The notes under the pieces are model-generated. The model saw nothing but the letters and a program-made list of their open reading frames with translations. It searched no databases and was not told where the DNA came from. This document shows, piece after piece, positions 11,155-21,735 of a DNA stretch of 64,000 bases. The translations under genes and the position numbers were made by a program. The stretch is from Erpobdella octoculata (lineage: Eukaryota; Annelida; Clitellata; Hirudinida; Erpobdellidae), in contig OZ022241.1 in NCBI GenBank assembly GCA_963978895.1, forward strand, positions 25,818,073-25,882,072, written 5' to 3'. Every line of letters starts with the position of its first letter. The stretch's first letter is position 1.

Positions 11155-13020
11155 CTATCCGGGAGAGGAAATCGGCGACTCCGTGAGATAAAAGAGAGAG
11201 TTGTGATCAGAATGTATGGTCACCATGGAAAGCAGTATCCAGGAATTATATTTCTTACGGGTGTTATAATGACGCTCATAGATATCTTGTTCGTAGTCTC
11301 CATGTTGAGTTTTTCTGGCTCTGTGTGAAGCTGCCAGATCTTTCTGAATTTGGAGTTCAGCTTCAAGCTGCTTGTATCTTTTGTCACTCTCTTTACTTGC
11401 ATTTGACATTTCTTGTTTGGTTACATTGATAAATTCGATCTCGTGCATGAATTCTTTGATCTGGACCTGGTAACGTTTGAACTGCTTCACAGCTTCATCT
11501 TTGACTTTCAGAGCAACAGCAAGTTGTTCCTCAATAGTTCTGAAGTCAGCCTCAAACTTGTTCCGGGCATTCGTTGCAAGCTGCCTCTGTCTCCTCTCTT
11601 CTTCAAGTTCAGCTTCCATGTCTCTTATCTTTTTAAGAAAACCTTTTCTACCTTCTTCATCAATTTCCTCTCTTGACTGCGCCTCTCTCATCGACTGATC
11701 TTTCAAGGTTTGCATATTCACTTCCAGTCTTAACTTGGCATCTTCGGTTCCTTGAACTTCCTTTTCGAGCTCTTCGATCATCTGCTTCTGGGCTTCCACC
11801 TGAGTTTCAAGAACTTTCTTGTCTTTTTCAAATTCGTGAACATTCTTTTTGATGTCATCTTTAGAAGAAACCAGGTCATCAAGTTCTCTCTGCAGTTGAC
11901 TTCTCGCTCTGTTTGATTCTGTCAAATCTTCGTTCAGCCCATCAACTTGTCGAGTCAGGTTGAGAATTTTTGTTTTTTTTTCTCTGAGATCCTTCTCCAA
12001 GTTATTTCTTGCAATTGTCAACCTCTGAGAGATGGCTTTTTCTTCGGCCAGGCTTTGATCGAATTTTCTTTGCATTTTGTCAATTACTGAGAACTTTGAC
12101 CTTTCGTTGTCCAGAAGAACGGTGATGTCATCGAACTCATATTGCAGTTTCATCTTAGATTTACTTAGTTTATCGTTTTTTTCAACTAATTGGGCGATCC
12201 TCTCTTGAAAGGTTTCAACTTCTCGCGACCATTTCTTCTTCGATTCTTCAAGGACATCGTTCAATGCATCGTGTTCGTCAGCTTTAAGCTTGTATTTTTT
12301 GTCAATTACTGAAAATTTTGACCTTTCGTTGTCCAGAAGAATAGTGATGCTATCAAACTCATATTGCAGTTTCTTCTTAGATTTATTGAGCTTATCGTTT
12401 TCTTCAACCAATTGTGCGATCCTCTCTTGAAAAGTTTCAACCTCTCGCATCTATTTCTTTTTCGATTCTTCAAGGACGTCGTTCAATGCATTGTGTTTGT
12501 CAGCTTTAAGCTGGTATTCTTGCAGCTGTGTAGCCATGCTTCCCGATCGAGTTTCGACGGTTCTCTGAACTATCATTCGTTCGCGTTCTTCCATTCTCCA
12601 TCGTTTTGTTTCTTCCCTTTCTCTTTCAGCTCGTTCCTCTCTACTTCTCACCTCTTCTAATTCTAGCCATCTTAGTCCTCTATTTTCTCGTTTTTCTTCT
12701 AACATCCTCTCTTTTAATTTCAACTTCCTTTCTCGAAACAATCTATCTATTAATTGATTCTCCAATTGTTTTTCTATTTCCAACTTTTTCCTCCTTTCTT
12801 CGCCGTCCAACATACCACTACGTTTTTGTTTTTAGTGACGTTCTCCTTGTCGATCTCCCCATGTCGGATCTTCGCTAAACCCACCAGAGTCTTTCTTTTC
12901 AACGTTCCCCGCATCCTCCCAATTTTCTGGAGACACATTCCCTCCAGGTAATTGCGCTGGATTTTCACAACCCTCAACACCAGACGACTTACTATCCATC
13001 TTCGACCAGATAAGTATCAA
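11155..13020 (-). pseudogene. gag-like head fused to non-muscle myosin II heavy chain tail
   Basis: One frame runs 622 codons, broken by a TAA near 12832 and a TAG at 12451-12453. Residues about 1-170 are charged, rich in Arg and Glu (FRERKLKLKERMLEEKRENR) and resemble the N-terminal part of metazoan Ty3/gypsy Gag; this is an inference. From about 12500 the frame matches the myosin II rod, with blocks such as FDQSLAEEKAISQR, ELDDLVSSKDDIKK and TEDAKLRLEVNMQTLKDQ, like MYH9/MYH10. A segment of about 71 codons (KADEHDALNDVLEESKKK onward) is tandemly duplicated. The TAG replaces the Trp (TGG) of the second repeat copy. Homology stops near 11305 after a LAASHRARKT-like end. There is no motor domain. 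The sequence is contiguous across many expected introns, so it was captured as RNA. It could act as a truncated rod if read through, but that is speculative. Confidence 0.85.
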
Positions 13021-13240
13021 TGTAAAAAACCTACTTATCTAAATTCAGACCAGCGGGAAAACTCGAAAAGAAAATCAAACCTTGAGCACGAATGGGTCGG
13101 CCGATTCTAGCCACGGAAAGTCTCGTAACTGGTTAGCTGATCCCGAAAACGTCTGGCGAGTCTTGGTCACAAAGAGAACTTCATCGGCAAGAGAGATCTT
13201 CCCGAACTTGCTTGTCGCACTTCTTTCTTCTTGCTACTTG

Positions 13241-13258
13241 ATCCCACCGCTGCCACCA
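13241..13258 (-). other. tRNA-Leu primer binding site
   Basis: On the minus strand this reads TGGTGGCAGCGGTGGGAT, three bases after the 5' LTR. Its complement, ATCCCACCGCTGCCACCA, is the 3' end of animal tRNA-Leu (AAG/TAG type) with CCA. It primes minus-strand cDNA synthesis and fixes the element's orientation. Confidence 0.88.
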
Positions 13259-13261
13259 AAA

Positions 13262-13574
13262 TTTCACAGTCTTCCCTGCTGGAATGCCGTGAACACCAGG
13301 AAGAAAAAGGCAACACAACAACACGACAACAACAACTTTAATAAAGCGCAAATCAAATGTAAAAACTAGCAGGACTTTGCCTGATAATAAATAGCTAGAC
13401 TGTACTGGCGGGGTTCAAAGCGCTATATATAGAGCCTCAGGAAACACGTCAACAAACAAAAAGAAAACAACGTCTGCCAATTAATGTCTAGGTTCCTGTC
13501 TAGATTGAGAGTCTAGACAGGTCGACGGGTGCAAGATACACTTGTCAGGAGGTCCGGTAGAGTGACCCCTGACA
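13262..13574 (-). repeat. 5' LTR of the myosin-carrying element
   Basis: Begins TGTCAGGGGTCACTC on the minus strand and ends ...CTGTGAAA (the 3' copy ends ...CTGTGACA). It contains ttcctgtctagattgagag, a palindrome-like tctagac pair and a TATATA run. Differences from the 3' LTR are few. Confidence 0.9.
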
Positions 13575-13674
13575 CCCTGTATGAGAACTACCTTTTTGCC
13601 AAATTTCATCAAGTTCGCCCCAGCGTTTCAGATTTTTATAAATGACAAACAGACTCACAGACTTACAAACATTC

Positions 13675-13997
<323 letters not shown>

Positions 13998-14226
13998 TGA
14001 TTACCTCCTTCTTAATTCTGTTCGTCCCGAACAGCATAGTCGCTTTTGAGAAATGCCACTCGGTCACGAACACCAAAATACCTTGATCTTTACTCGTGGC
14101 TTTGACCGCAATTTGCAAACAACATGGTCAAGTCTCTTGACCGTTTGATGCAGTTTATTCCAGTCCTTTTTTGGCTCATCAACAGAGTCTTTTTTTGGCT
14201 CATCGTCGCCATATCTGCACGGTTCA

Positions 14227-15369
14227 TCACAGCCTTTTTTGCATGCCTCGTCCTGAACATCTTTGCACGGTTAATCGGTATTGTCTGCTTTTTCTTCTTT
14301 TTTCACATCTTTTAGATCTTTCCATAAATCCAATAAATCTCTTCATCAAACTGTTATTTGATTTTAAAATGACTCTTAGTCTATCTGATCTAGAATCCTC
14401 TGTGGATTCATCTGATTTAGAACTCTCGGTACCATTCTCTGTTTTTGGCTCATCTTTTTCAGAGTTTTTGCTTGCTGCATTGCTATTGATGTTTTGGAGA
14501 AGTTCATCACCGTCATGATTGTTTTCTTCCAAGCTACAAACGAACGTTTTCTTTTCACATTCCAGCTCGGCTCTTTCGTCGGTGTCAACTTTCGTATCGT
14601 CCAGCGGATCTTTCTTCAAATTATCGCCATCGTCTCTCAAATCAGTGTCTTTTTTTTTGTCAAGGTAACTTTGACGTAATTCCATTGGAGTTTCGTCCGT
14701 TTCTAAATCCTCGGCTGCTTCATCCGAGTCAGATTCGTCACTTTCATCCTCATCGTTTTTAGTTTTGTTTTCGACGTCGAAACCGACTGTATCATTGTCC
14801 CCATCTTTGCCAGGCTCGTCATCACCATCTTTGCATAGTTCATCTTGAACATCTATGCAGGGTTCCTTATCATGACCCTCTTTGACAGGCTCATCATCAT
14901 GACCCACTTGACTTGTGCAGTCTGTACGGCCGTCATCCGTCACATGTTCTGAGACACAGCTGGTGGACTCCAGTTCAAATTGGGTTTCGCCGCAGCAGCC
15001 CACATCACCAGCAACCTGCTGGTCCAGGACCGTGTCCACCACTGCCTCAGCCAACCCTGTGACCAAACTCTCAACAGTTGTACCGGCTGCTGCTACTTTG
15101 TTTTCGTGGCCAAGAATCATTCCTTCTCCTGTCTTCCCCTGAGCTGCTCTGTGTATTGCTCTGATTTCTTTCGCCGTTTTATTCAGAGCCTTCAACATTT
15201 CAATTTTTACTTCGAACTCATACTCTTCCGGATCAAACCCATTGTTCTCCAATGACGTCCGGAGGCGGTCCACGAGCTCAGACTTTCTTTCTTTATCACT
15301 GAGCTCTCGTTTTCTAAGTTCCCGCTTCAACTCAAGTATCAAGAGCTCATCCAATGCTTTCAAAACCAT
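14227..15369 (-). CDS. SAP-domain acidic protein of the LTR element
   Basis: An intact 380-residue ORF starts 27 bp inside the 5' LTR; the ATG is the first after the primer site. Residues about 4-45 (LDELLILELKRELRKRELSD then KKSELVDRLRTSLE-like spacing) form a SAP helix-extension-helix motif, a DNA/RNA-binding module. Residues about 130-300 are Asp/Glu-rich with repeats (KDGDDEPGKDGDND). The C-terminal 60 residues are basic (RSKRCEKRRKSRQYR). There are no zinc knuckles, protease or RT. SAP modules occur at the N terminus of some metazoan retrotransposon Gag proteins, so this is probably a Gag relic that stayed open. A captured host gene is possible but less likely. Confidence 0.72.
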   Translation of the reverse strand: MVLKALDELLILELKRELRKRELSDKERKSELVDRLRTSLENNGFDPEEYEFEVKIEMLKALNKTAKEIRAIHRAAQGKTGEGMILGHENKVAAAGTTVESLVTGLAEAVVDTVLDQQVAGDVGCCGETQFELESTSCVSEHVTDDGRTDCTSQVGHDDEPVKEGHDKEPCIDVQDELCKDGDDEPGKDGDNDTVGFDVENKTKNDEDESDESDSDEAAEDLETDETPMELRQSYLDKKKDTDLRDDGDNLKKDPLDDTKVDTDERAELECEKKTFVCSLEENNHDGDELLQNINSNAASKNSEKDEPKTENGTESSKSDESTEDSRSDRLRVILKSNNSLMKRFIGFMERSKRCEKRRKSRQYRLTVQRCSGRGMQKRL

Positions 15370-15375
15370 TCTTGT

Positions 15376-15394
15376 ATCCCACTTCTGATCACCA
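15376..15394 (-). other. primer binding site, tRNA-Leu (CAA)-like
   Basis: Minus strand reads TGGTGATCAGAAGTGGGAT one base after the LTR. The complement of tRNA-Leu(CAA) 3' end would be TGGTGTCAGAAGTGGGAT, so it fits with one extra base. A tRNA-Leu-like gene with a similar 3' half is at 44440-44548. Confidence 0.7.
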
Positions 15395-15395
15395 A

Positions 15396-15594
15396 TGTTA
15401 CGATATCACCAAATCGTAAACCGGGCTCAATAGAATGGTTTTGCAGTTTATTGGAAAATAATTAATGGAGCTTTGCTAAGGCTATTTATACCTTCTGGTC
15501 TATTAATAAATAAATAATTAATGTCCCTAATAAATATTCTGAATCTGTTAAGGCTTATCAATAGGAAGTTGATCATCAAATCAGTGATATTACA
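15396..15594 (-). repeat. 5' LTR of the SAP element
   Basis: 199 bp, almost identical to 13799-13997; differences include ataccggg versus aaaccggg and a few single bases. Its outer end is next to a long TA/TG microsatellite. Confidence 0.87.
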
Positions 15595-15598
15595 TGAA

Positions 15599-16127
<529 letters not shown>

Positions 16128-16476
16128 TCTATATATATATAAATGAATGTATGTATGTATGTATATATATGTTATTCAGGCATTGCTACACCATTCATCC
16201 GATCGTAATGAAATTTTTACACAACCTTGAGAGTCAAGGGGAATCAAATATAGAAATTTTTTTTTTGAAATCCGTCACAAAATGAGCGGAGCGGAGCGGG
16301 TGAGAGAGCGGGAACTATATATATGTATGTGCGCATGTATGTGTGTATGTATGTATGTGTATGTGCATGTATGTGTGTCTGTGTGTGTGTTTATGTATGT
16401 ATGTATGTATGTATGTATGTATGTGTTTTTTACAATATTTCGGCACTATATGCTCATTCAAACTATGTATGTGTGT

Positions 16477-16622
16477 GTATGTATGTATGTATGTATGTAT
16501 GTATGTATGTATGTATGTATGTATGTATGTATGTATGTATGTATGTATGTATGTATGTATGTATGTATGTATGTATGTATGTATGTATGTATGTATGTAT
16601 GTATGTATGTATGTATGTGTGT
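16477..16622. repeat. (TATG)n microsatellite
   Basis: About 34 uninterrupted TATG units with a TGTGTG end, directly next to the 3' end of the inverted LINE at 16628. A related shorter array lies at 16320-16430. Confidence 0.95.
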
Positions 16623-16627
16623 GTGTG

Positions 16628-18222
16628 CACTCCTGAAGAGCTTTTCTGTGGAGGTCATCAGAAGAAAACCCCCCCTCGAACAAACGTTTCGGCTCTTTAA
16701 TTTCTTGACGTTCTAAGGGGGGCGAGCCACGTTCGACGGACGAACGTCCTCCGGCAGAAAATGTTTTTGTTCTTTTCCGACATCGAATTTCTATCATTCC
16801 TTGCATCGTGGCAGATATTTGACATGCAAATAAACTCGCGACTTTAGAGAAATTCAGACTATTCAAGTGAGAAAACCTTCGACGACATAACGGCTTCGCT
16901 TTCGTAGCGGTACTTAATATCGCCACGTAAACAAAGACGAAGCAATTCTATTCTTGCGGAGCGGAGAGAGCGGCTTCTAAATTTGGAAAATCTTCTTTTT
17001 TCTCTCTTTGAGACCAAATCCAGAATGAAGCCGATTCTGCTGCTTCAGAAATCTGTTTAATTGCACGGGTGCGCTCTCTGTTAGACATTCCCAGGGCCCG
17101 CAGCAACTTTAGCAAAGATTTACCAACCAAACCGCGTGCTCCGACTTCAACAGCAAAAAGCTCAGCTCTTGAGCCATTTGCTTCCAAATCCAACATCAAT
17201 TCTCTGTATCTTTCTAATTTCATGATGTTACTGGCCTCCATGTTGCTTTCCCAAGGCACTGTCAACTCGATGAGAAGAAATGTCTTGGCCAGACTCGAAA
17301 AAACAACTATGTCTGGCCTTTTTCCACTTTCCTTTATTGAAACTGGGAAGCACTTTTCCGTTTTCAGATCGGCAGAGACCCTCCAGTCGTTCGCCGCATG
17401 GAAAACATTCTCTCCTTCCGTGAGGGTTCTTTTTGGGCGATTTAGCTGCGGCAATCCCTCTCTCAAAAAATAAATCCTCCTCCTAGGTTTCACCTCCATT
17501 GAGTTGGCTTTTCGGCAGGCCTCTTTTACAAATCCCAGCAGCTTTTGGAGAACAAGGTTGTGGCGCCACGTGTATCTACCATGAGAAAGGGAATAGGAGC
17601 AGGAGGAAAGAATATGAATTAATGACTCCGACTGACCGCAGAGCTGACACTCATCGTTCTCAATTAATTTCCATTTCTTTAAATTGCTGGCTGTTGGCAG
17701 CTGATCATACATCGATCTAATGAGGAACGATAGCCGCACTGGAGCATAGCGCCATATATCTTCCCATGACAGAGACCGCTGAACTGTCTCCTCCCATCTG
17801 GTCCAGTCGCCTTGCTGTGACAATTGTGCGCTCTTCACAACTCTCTCGCTTTCTATCGCTTGCTTTCTGTCCTGAACAATCAAGTCTGATCTTTCCTGAG
17901 CGTTTGCCTTGGACCACCAGAGATGGTGGTTCCATCCAACACCATGCCGCCCCAACTGAACTGCTCCGGTCCTTTCAGTCCACTGGAGAGAAACCGTGGC
18001 ATTCTCCATTTCAACTCTAGCATTCCATTTGGTTCCTGAGATTAGAGTTGGTTTTACCTCAGCGACTCTCTGATCCGTTGAATTATCGAGCATCATCTGA
18101 GTTCTCAGTTTGCTGATCTTGAAATCTTCAACAAAAGACCGCAATGGAAGTCTCAGCTTGGCTGTTTTGCCGTAGAGAGCCACAGACGTCAATCCCGGAG
18201 GCAGACCCAACCATTGACGTGG
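16628..18222 (-). mobile_element. second RLE LINE copy, 5'-truncated, inside a TATG array
   Basis: Minus-strand relative of 171-3968, beginning in the middle of the RT thumb and ending with a 3' UTR (16628-16945) that keeps the same landmarks, including agccgaaacg after cgtcaagaaatt. Both sides are TATG/CATA repeats: the 5' junction is direct (gtatgtaccacgtcaatgg) and the 3' end is followed by gcacacacacatacatac. This fits insertion into the microsatellite. Confidence 0.82.
16948..18222 (-). pseudogene. C-terminal half of RLE LINE protein (truncated but open)
   Basis: An open frame of about 424 residues from WLGLPPGLTSVALYGKTAK to a stop at 16948. It covers the end of the RT, the zinc knuckle (CQLCGQSESLIHILSSC), and the endonuclease (KRPDIVVFS, LIELTVPWES). 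It has no frameshift, unlike the copy at 455-3712, and many substitutions between the two look conservative, so they are different subfamilies. The missing N terminus makes it non-functional for retrotransposition. Confidence 0.82.
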
Positions 18223-18227
18223 TACAT

Positions 18228-18487
18228 ACATACATACATACATACATACATACATGTATGTATGTATGTATGTATGTATGTATGTATGTATGTATGTATG
18301 TATGTATGTATGTATGTATGTATGTATGTATGTATGTATGTATGTATGTATGTATGTATGTATGTATGTATGTATGTATGTATGTATGTATGTATGTATG
18401 TATGTATGTATGAATGTATGTATGTATGTATGTATGTATGTATGTATGTATGTATGTATGTATGTATGTATGAATGTATGTATGTAT
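18228..18487. repeat. CATA then TATG array with inverted junction
   Basis: Seven catacata units turn into tgtatgta units at about 18253, making a perfect palindromic junction (catacatgtatg). Two point variants (tgaatg) recur 64 bp apart, which suggests expansion by larger blocks. Confidence 0.92.
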
Positions 18488-18570
18488 AATCAGATCTAGG
18501 GGGGAACTGAGAGCGAAAAAATGAGCGGGAAAGCGACAGGGAACGGCATGTATGTGCGTCTGTGTGTGTG

Positions 18571-19269
18571 TTTATGTATGTATGTATGTATGTATGTATG
18601 TATGTATGTATGTATGTATGTATGTATGTATGTATGTATGTATGTATCTATGTATGTATGTATGTATGTATGTATGTATGTATGTATGTATGTATGTATG
18701 TATGTATGTATGTATGTATGTATGTATGTATGTATGTATGTATGTATGTATGTATGTATGTATGTATGTATGTATGTATGTATGTATGTATGTATGTATG
18801 TATGTATGTATGTATGTATGTATGTATGTATGTATGTATGTATGTATGTATGTATGTATGTATGTATGTATGTATGTATGTATGTATGTATGTATGTATG
18901 TATGTATGTATGTATGTATGTATGTATGTATGTATGTATGTATGTATGTATGTATGTATGTATGTATGTATGTATGTATGTATGTATGTATGTATGTATG
19001 TATGTATGTATGTATGTATGTATGTATGTATGAATGTATGTATGTATGTATGTATGCATGCATGCATGTATGTATGTATGTATGTATGTATGTATGTATG
19101 TATGTATGTATGTATGTATGTATGTATGTATGTATGTATGTATGTATGTATGTATGCATGCATGTATGTATGTATGTATGTATGTATGTATGTATGTATG
19201 TATGTATGTATGTATGTATGTATGTATGTATGTATGTATGTATGAATGTATGTATGTATGTATGTATAT
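18571..19269. repeat. (TATG)n array, about 700 bp
   Basis: Roughly 174 units with rare variants (tatc at about 18648, gaatg at about 19031 and 19243, gcatg clusters at 19056-19068 and 19155-19163). The repeated gaatg and gcatg variants mark duplicated sub-blocks. Confidence 0.95.
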
Positions 19270-19439
19270 ATAATCGGATCTAGGGGGGAACTGAGAGCAA
19301 AAAAATGAGCGGGAAAGCGACAGGGAACGGATAACGACCGGGAGCGGGAGCGCAAGCGGGAAGGAAACGGGAGCGAAAAAGAAACGCATTAGGTAAACCT
19401 CTAAAAACCCAGGCAACGCCGGGTGCCTCCGCTAGCATC

Positions 19440-20680
19440 CACTAAGAAAGGATTTTTGAAAATTTTGCTTCTGAGGGGAAGAAACTGGATAACAAACTTT
19501 TTTCTAAAACAATTTATATCTCGAAAACTAAAAATGAGGAGATTTTGAAATTTGGTATATGGATTCTTCTTGAAAAATAAAAAGATACGTGTTTTACCAT
19601 TTTTTTAAAATTCGGTTTCCCGGACCTCAAATGTGGGTTGGAAAATTGGGTTATTTGGCTTTTAATGTAGCTGCTACTCAAAAACTGTGAATGCTACAGG
19701 AATAAAAATAATGAAATACGTGTTTTAGCATTTTTTGAAAATTTGGTTTCCAGGACTTCAAATGTGGGGTGGAAAATAGGGTTATTTGTTTTTAAAGTAA
19801 CTGCTATTCAAAAACTGTAAATACCACAGATGTAAAAATTAGTATTAAGTTTCTATTCCAAAAAATTAAGATATAGGTGTTTTACCATTTTTTACAAATT
19901 TGGTTTCCAGGACCTTAAATATGGGGTGGACAATAGGAATACTTGGTTTTTAAAGTAGCTGTTACTCAAAATCTGTGAATGCTACAAAAGTAAAAATTAG
20001 TATTTCGTTTCTACTCTAAAAATAATGATATACATGTTTCACCATTTTTTGAATATTCGGTTTCCAGGACCTCAAATGTGGGTTGGAAAATTAGGTTATT
20101 TGGCTTTTAATGTAGCTGCTACTCAAAAACTGTGAATGCTACAAGAGTAAAAATTAGTATTTAGTTTCTACTCCAAAAATAATGAAATATGTGTTTTAGC
20201 ATTTTTTGAAAATTTGGTTTCCAGGACTTCAAATGTGGGGTGGTTTGTTTGTTTTTAAAATAACTGCTACTTAAAAACTGTAAATACAACAGATGTAAAA
20301 ATTAGTATTTAGTTTCTATTCTAAAAATAAAGATATACGTGTTTCACCATTTTTTACAAATTTGGTTCCCAGAACCTTAAATGTGGGGTGGACAATAGGA
20401 ATACTTGGTTTTTAAAGTAGCTGCTACTCAAAAACTGTAAATGCTACAAAAGTAAAAATTAGTATTTAGTTTCTACTCTAAAAATAATAATAAACGTGTT
20501 TCACCATTTTTTGAAAATTTGGTTTCCAGGACTTCAAATGTGGGGTGGAAAATAGGATTATTTGGTTTTTAAAGTAACTGCTACTCAACAACTGTAAATG
20601 CTACAAAAGTAAAAATTAGTATTTAGTTTCTACTTCTACTCTAAAAATAAGGATATATGTGTTTCACCATTTTGAAGTTT
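19440..20680 (+). repeat. tandem array of a 155-bp satellite (7-8 units)
   Basis: The phrase ggtttccaggacctcaaatg recurs near 19612, 19747, 19904, 20060, 20216, 20364 and 20520, giving a 130-160-bp period. Each unit also carries gctactcaaaaactgt and agtatttagtttctac. Units differ by 10-20%. An inverted array occurs at 50030-50292 and 51488-51960, and single monomers at 6280-6500 and 9920-9985. Confidence 0.88.
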
Positions 20681-21012
20681 TGTGCCGGTTAAAAGTTGCT
20701 AAGTCCAGTTTATCACCGGCCGGGCCAAGCCGTTATTTTAGAGTTTTCACACGGGCCAGGCCAAACCTTAAATCAAAGTGGAACGGGCCGAGGTTTTTCA
20801 CCAAGTATATAGAAATTTTAGTGATTTTAGGGTCTTCAGTTGGGCCGGGCCAAACCTGAAGTTAAGGTGAGACGGGCCGAAGTTTTTCATCAAGTATATA
20901 GAACGTCTAGACCTGTAAGAATGGGCCAGTTCCAATTCAGACGGGCTGTGCCGTGCCAGGAGTTTGGGTTTTTAAAACGGGCTGGGCTAAGTTGTCGACG
21001 GGCCGAGCCGAG
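20680..21012 (+). repeat. GGGCCGGGCC-rich repeat block attached to the satellite
   Basis: Three to four imperfect units of about 100 bp contain gggccgggccaaacc, then gttttt and a caagtatatagaa phrase. The inverted equivalent is at 49690-50030, again next to the satellite, so the two form one composite repeat. Confidence 0.75.
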
Positions 21013-21107
21013 ACTTAAAATATTGATCTCTACTATGGATGCACGGTTCAAACTCTCTAATTTCATGCGAGCGAAGCCGCTACGGGAACTGCAAATATAT
21101 ATATATA

Positions 21108-21345
21108 TATATATACGAGTCTACTAGGAATCGAACCCCCGTGTCTACGGCAACACCGCCTCGCCTAAATGCAAGCGCTCTTACCAACTGAGCCACCGCC
21201 CATCACCAAAAAAATGATGGCTAGAAGGGTCAGTCTTTCCGAGCTACATAACATTAGACTACGACCATGATAGGCTCAGAACTCCTTACTTCGGCTCGAC
21301 AGCTAGTCTGCTGCCAGATAGATAATTTTTTATGAAGGGAAACAT
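21108..21345 (-). mobile_element. tRNA-derived SINE-like unit, copy 1
   Basis: On the minus strand a tRNA-like head is visible: A box near gtggctcagttggtaagagc and B box gggttcgattcc. A tail shared with copy 2 includes the ctagctgtcgagccgaagta phrase. No canonical CCA end or anticodon can be fixed. Confidence 0.65.
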
Positions 21346-21410
21346 TGCGTTGAAATGTTTCGAGAGCCGACAAATAGGATGACTTACTGTCACCACAAAT
21401 AACGCAAATA

Positions 21411-21645
21411 TTTATACGACTCTACTAGGAATCGAACCCACGTGTCTACGGCAACACCGCCTCGCCTAAATGCAAGCGCTCTTACCAACTAAGCCACCGA
21501 CCATCACCTAAAAATGATGGCTAGAAGTCTCAGTCTTTCCGAGCTACATAACATTAGACTACGACCATGATAGGCTCAGAACTTTTTACTTCGGCTCGAC
21601 AGCTAGTCTGCTGCCAGATAGATAATTTTTTATGAAGGGAAAACA
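21411..21645 (-). mobile_element. tRNA-derived SINE-like unit, copy 2
   Basis: Almost identical to 21108-21345 with a 66-bp spacer between. Same tRNA-like head (B box gggttcgattcc) and same tail ending tatgaagggaaa on the plus strand. Confidence 0.65.
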
Positions 21646-21735
21646 AGCGGAAAGGGAGAGTAAACAGGAACGAGAGAGCAAACGGGAAGGAAACGGGAGC
21701 AAGAAAGTTTTTTTATCGTTTGATTAAAAAACTTT
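21640..21735 (+). mobile_element. Helitron 3' end fragment
   Basis: Minisatellite-like gggaaggaaacgggagc followed by a hairpin-forming aaactttctt pair and gggtcagctagt. CTAG at the end with T after it matches Helitron 3' termini, as at 52091 and 60181. Confidence 0.55.

Larger units (their letters stand above)
10332..13574 (-). mobile_element. LTR retrotransposon carrying a myosin II tail (3.24 kb, no pol)
   Basis: Complete LTR architecture on the minus strand: 5-bp target duplication CCCTG (10327-10331 and 13575-13579), LTRs of 313-314 bp with TG..CA-type ends, a primer binding site complementary to tRNA-Leu next to the 5' LTR, and a polypurine tract next to the 3' LTR. Between them is one sense-oriented coding stretch (13020-11155) with a gag-like head and a myosin heavy chain coiled-coil tail. 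There is no protease, reverse transcriptase or integrase. It must have been mobilised in trans. The closely similar LTRs imply a fairly recent insertion. Confidence 0.92.
16128..19435 (+). mobile_element. Helitron interrupted by microsatellite and LINE (3.3 kb)
   Basis: Starts A|TCTATATATATATAAATG with the family core through 16320 (gcggagcgggtgagagagcg). It ends with GC hairpin ggcaacgccggg and CTAG at 19432-19435. In the 338-bp copy the core is followed by a short (TA)n. Here that position is occupied by TATG arrays, an inverted LINE copy (16628-18222) and two repeats of a small unit (18488-18548 and 19270-19340, ggatctaggggggaactgag). Without insertions it would be under 500 bp. The base after CTAG is C, not T. 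Confidence 0.75.

Noticed and set aside
11155..12450. A genuine intron-less host myosin gene or processed pseudogene
   Set aside because: It lies precisely between LTRs with primer site, polypurine tract and target duplication, is in frame with an upstream head, lacks a poly-A tail of its own and lacks the motor domain.
16323..19416. Several frames of 100-300 residues of MYVC or YIHT repeats
   Set aside because: Artefacts of TATG/CATA tetranucleotide repeats, which lack stop codons in most frames.
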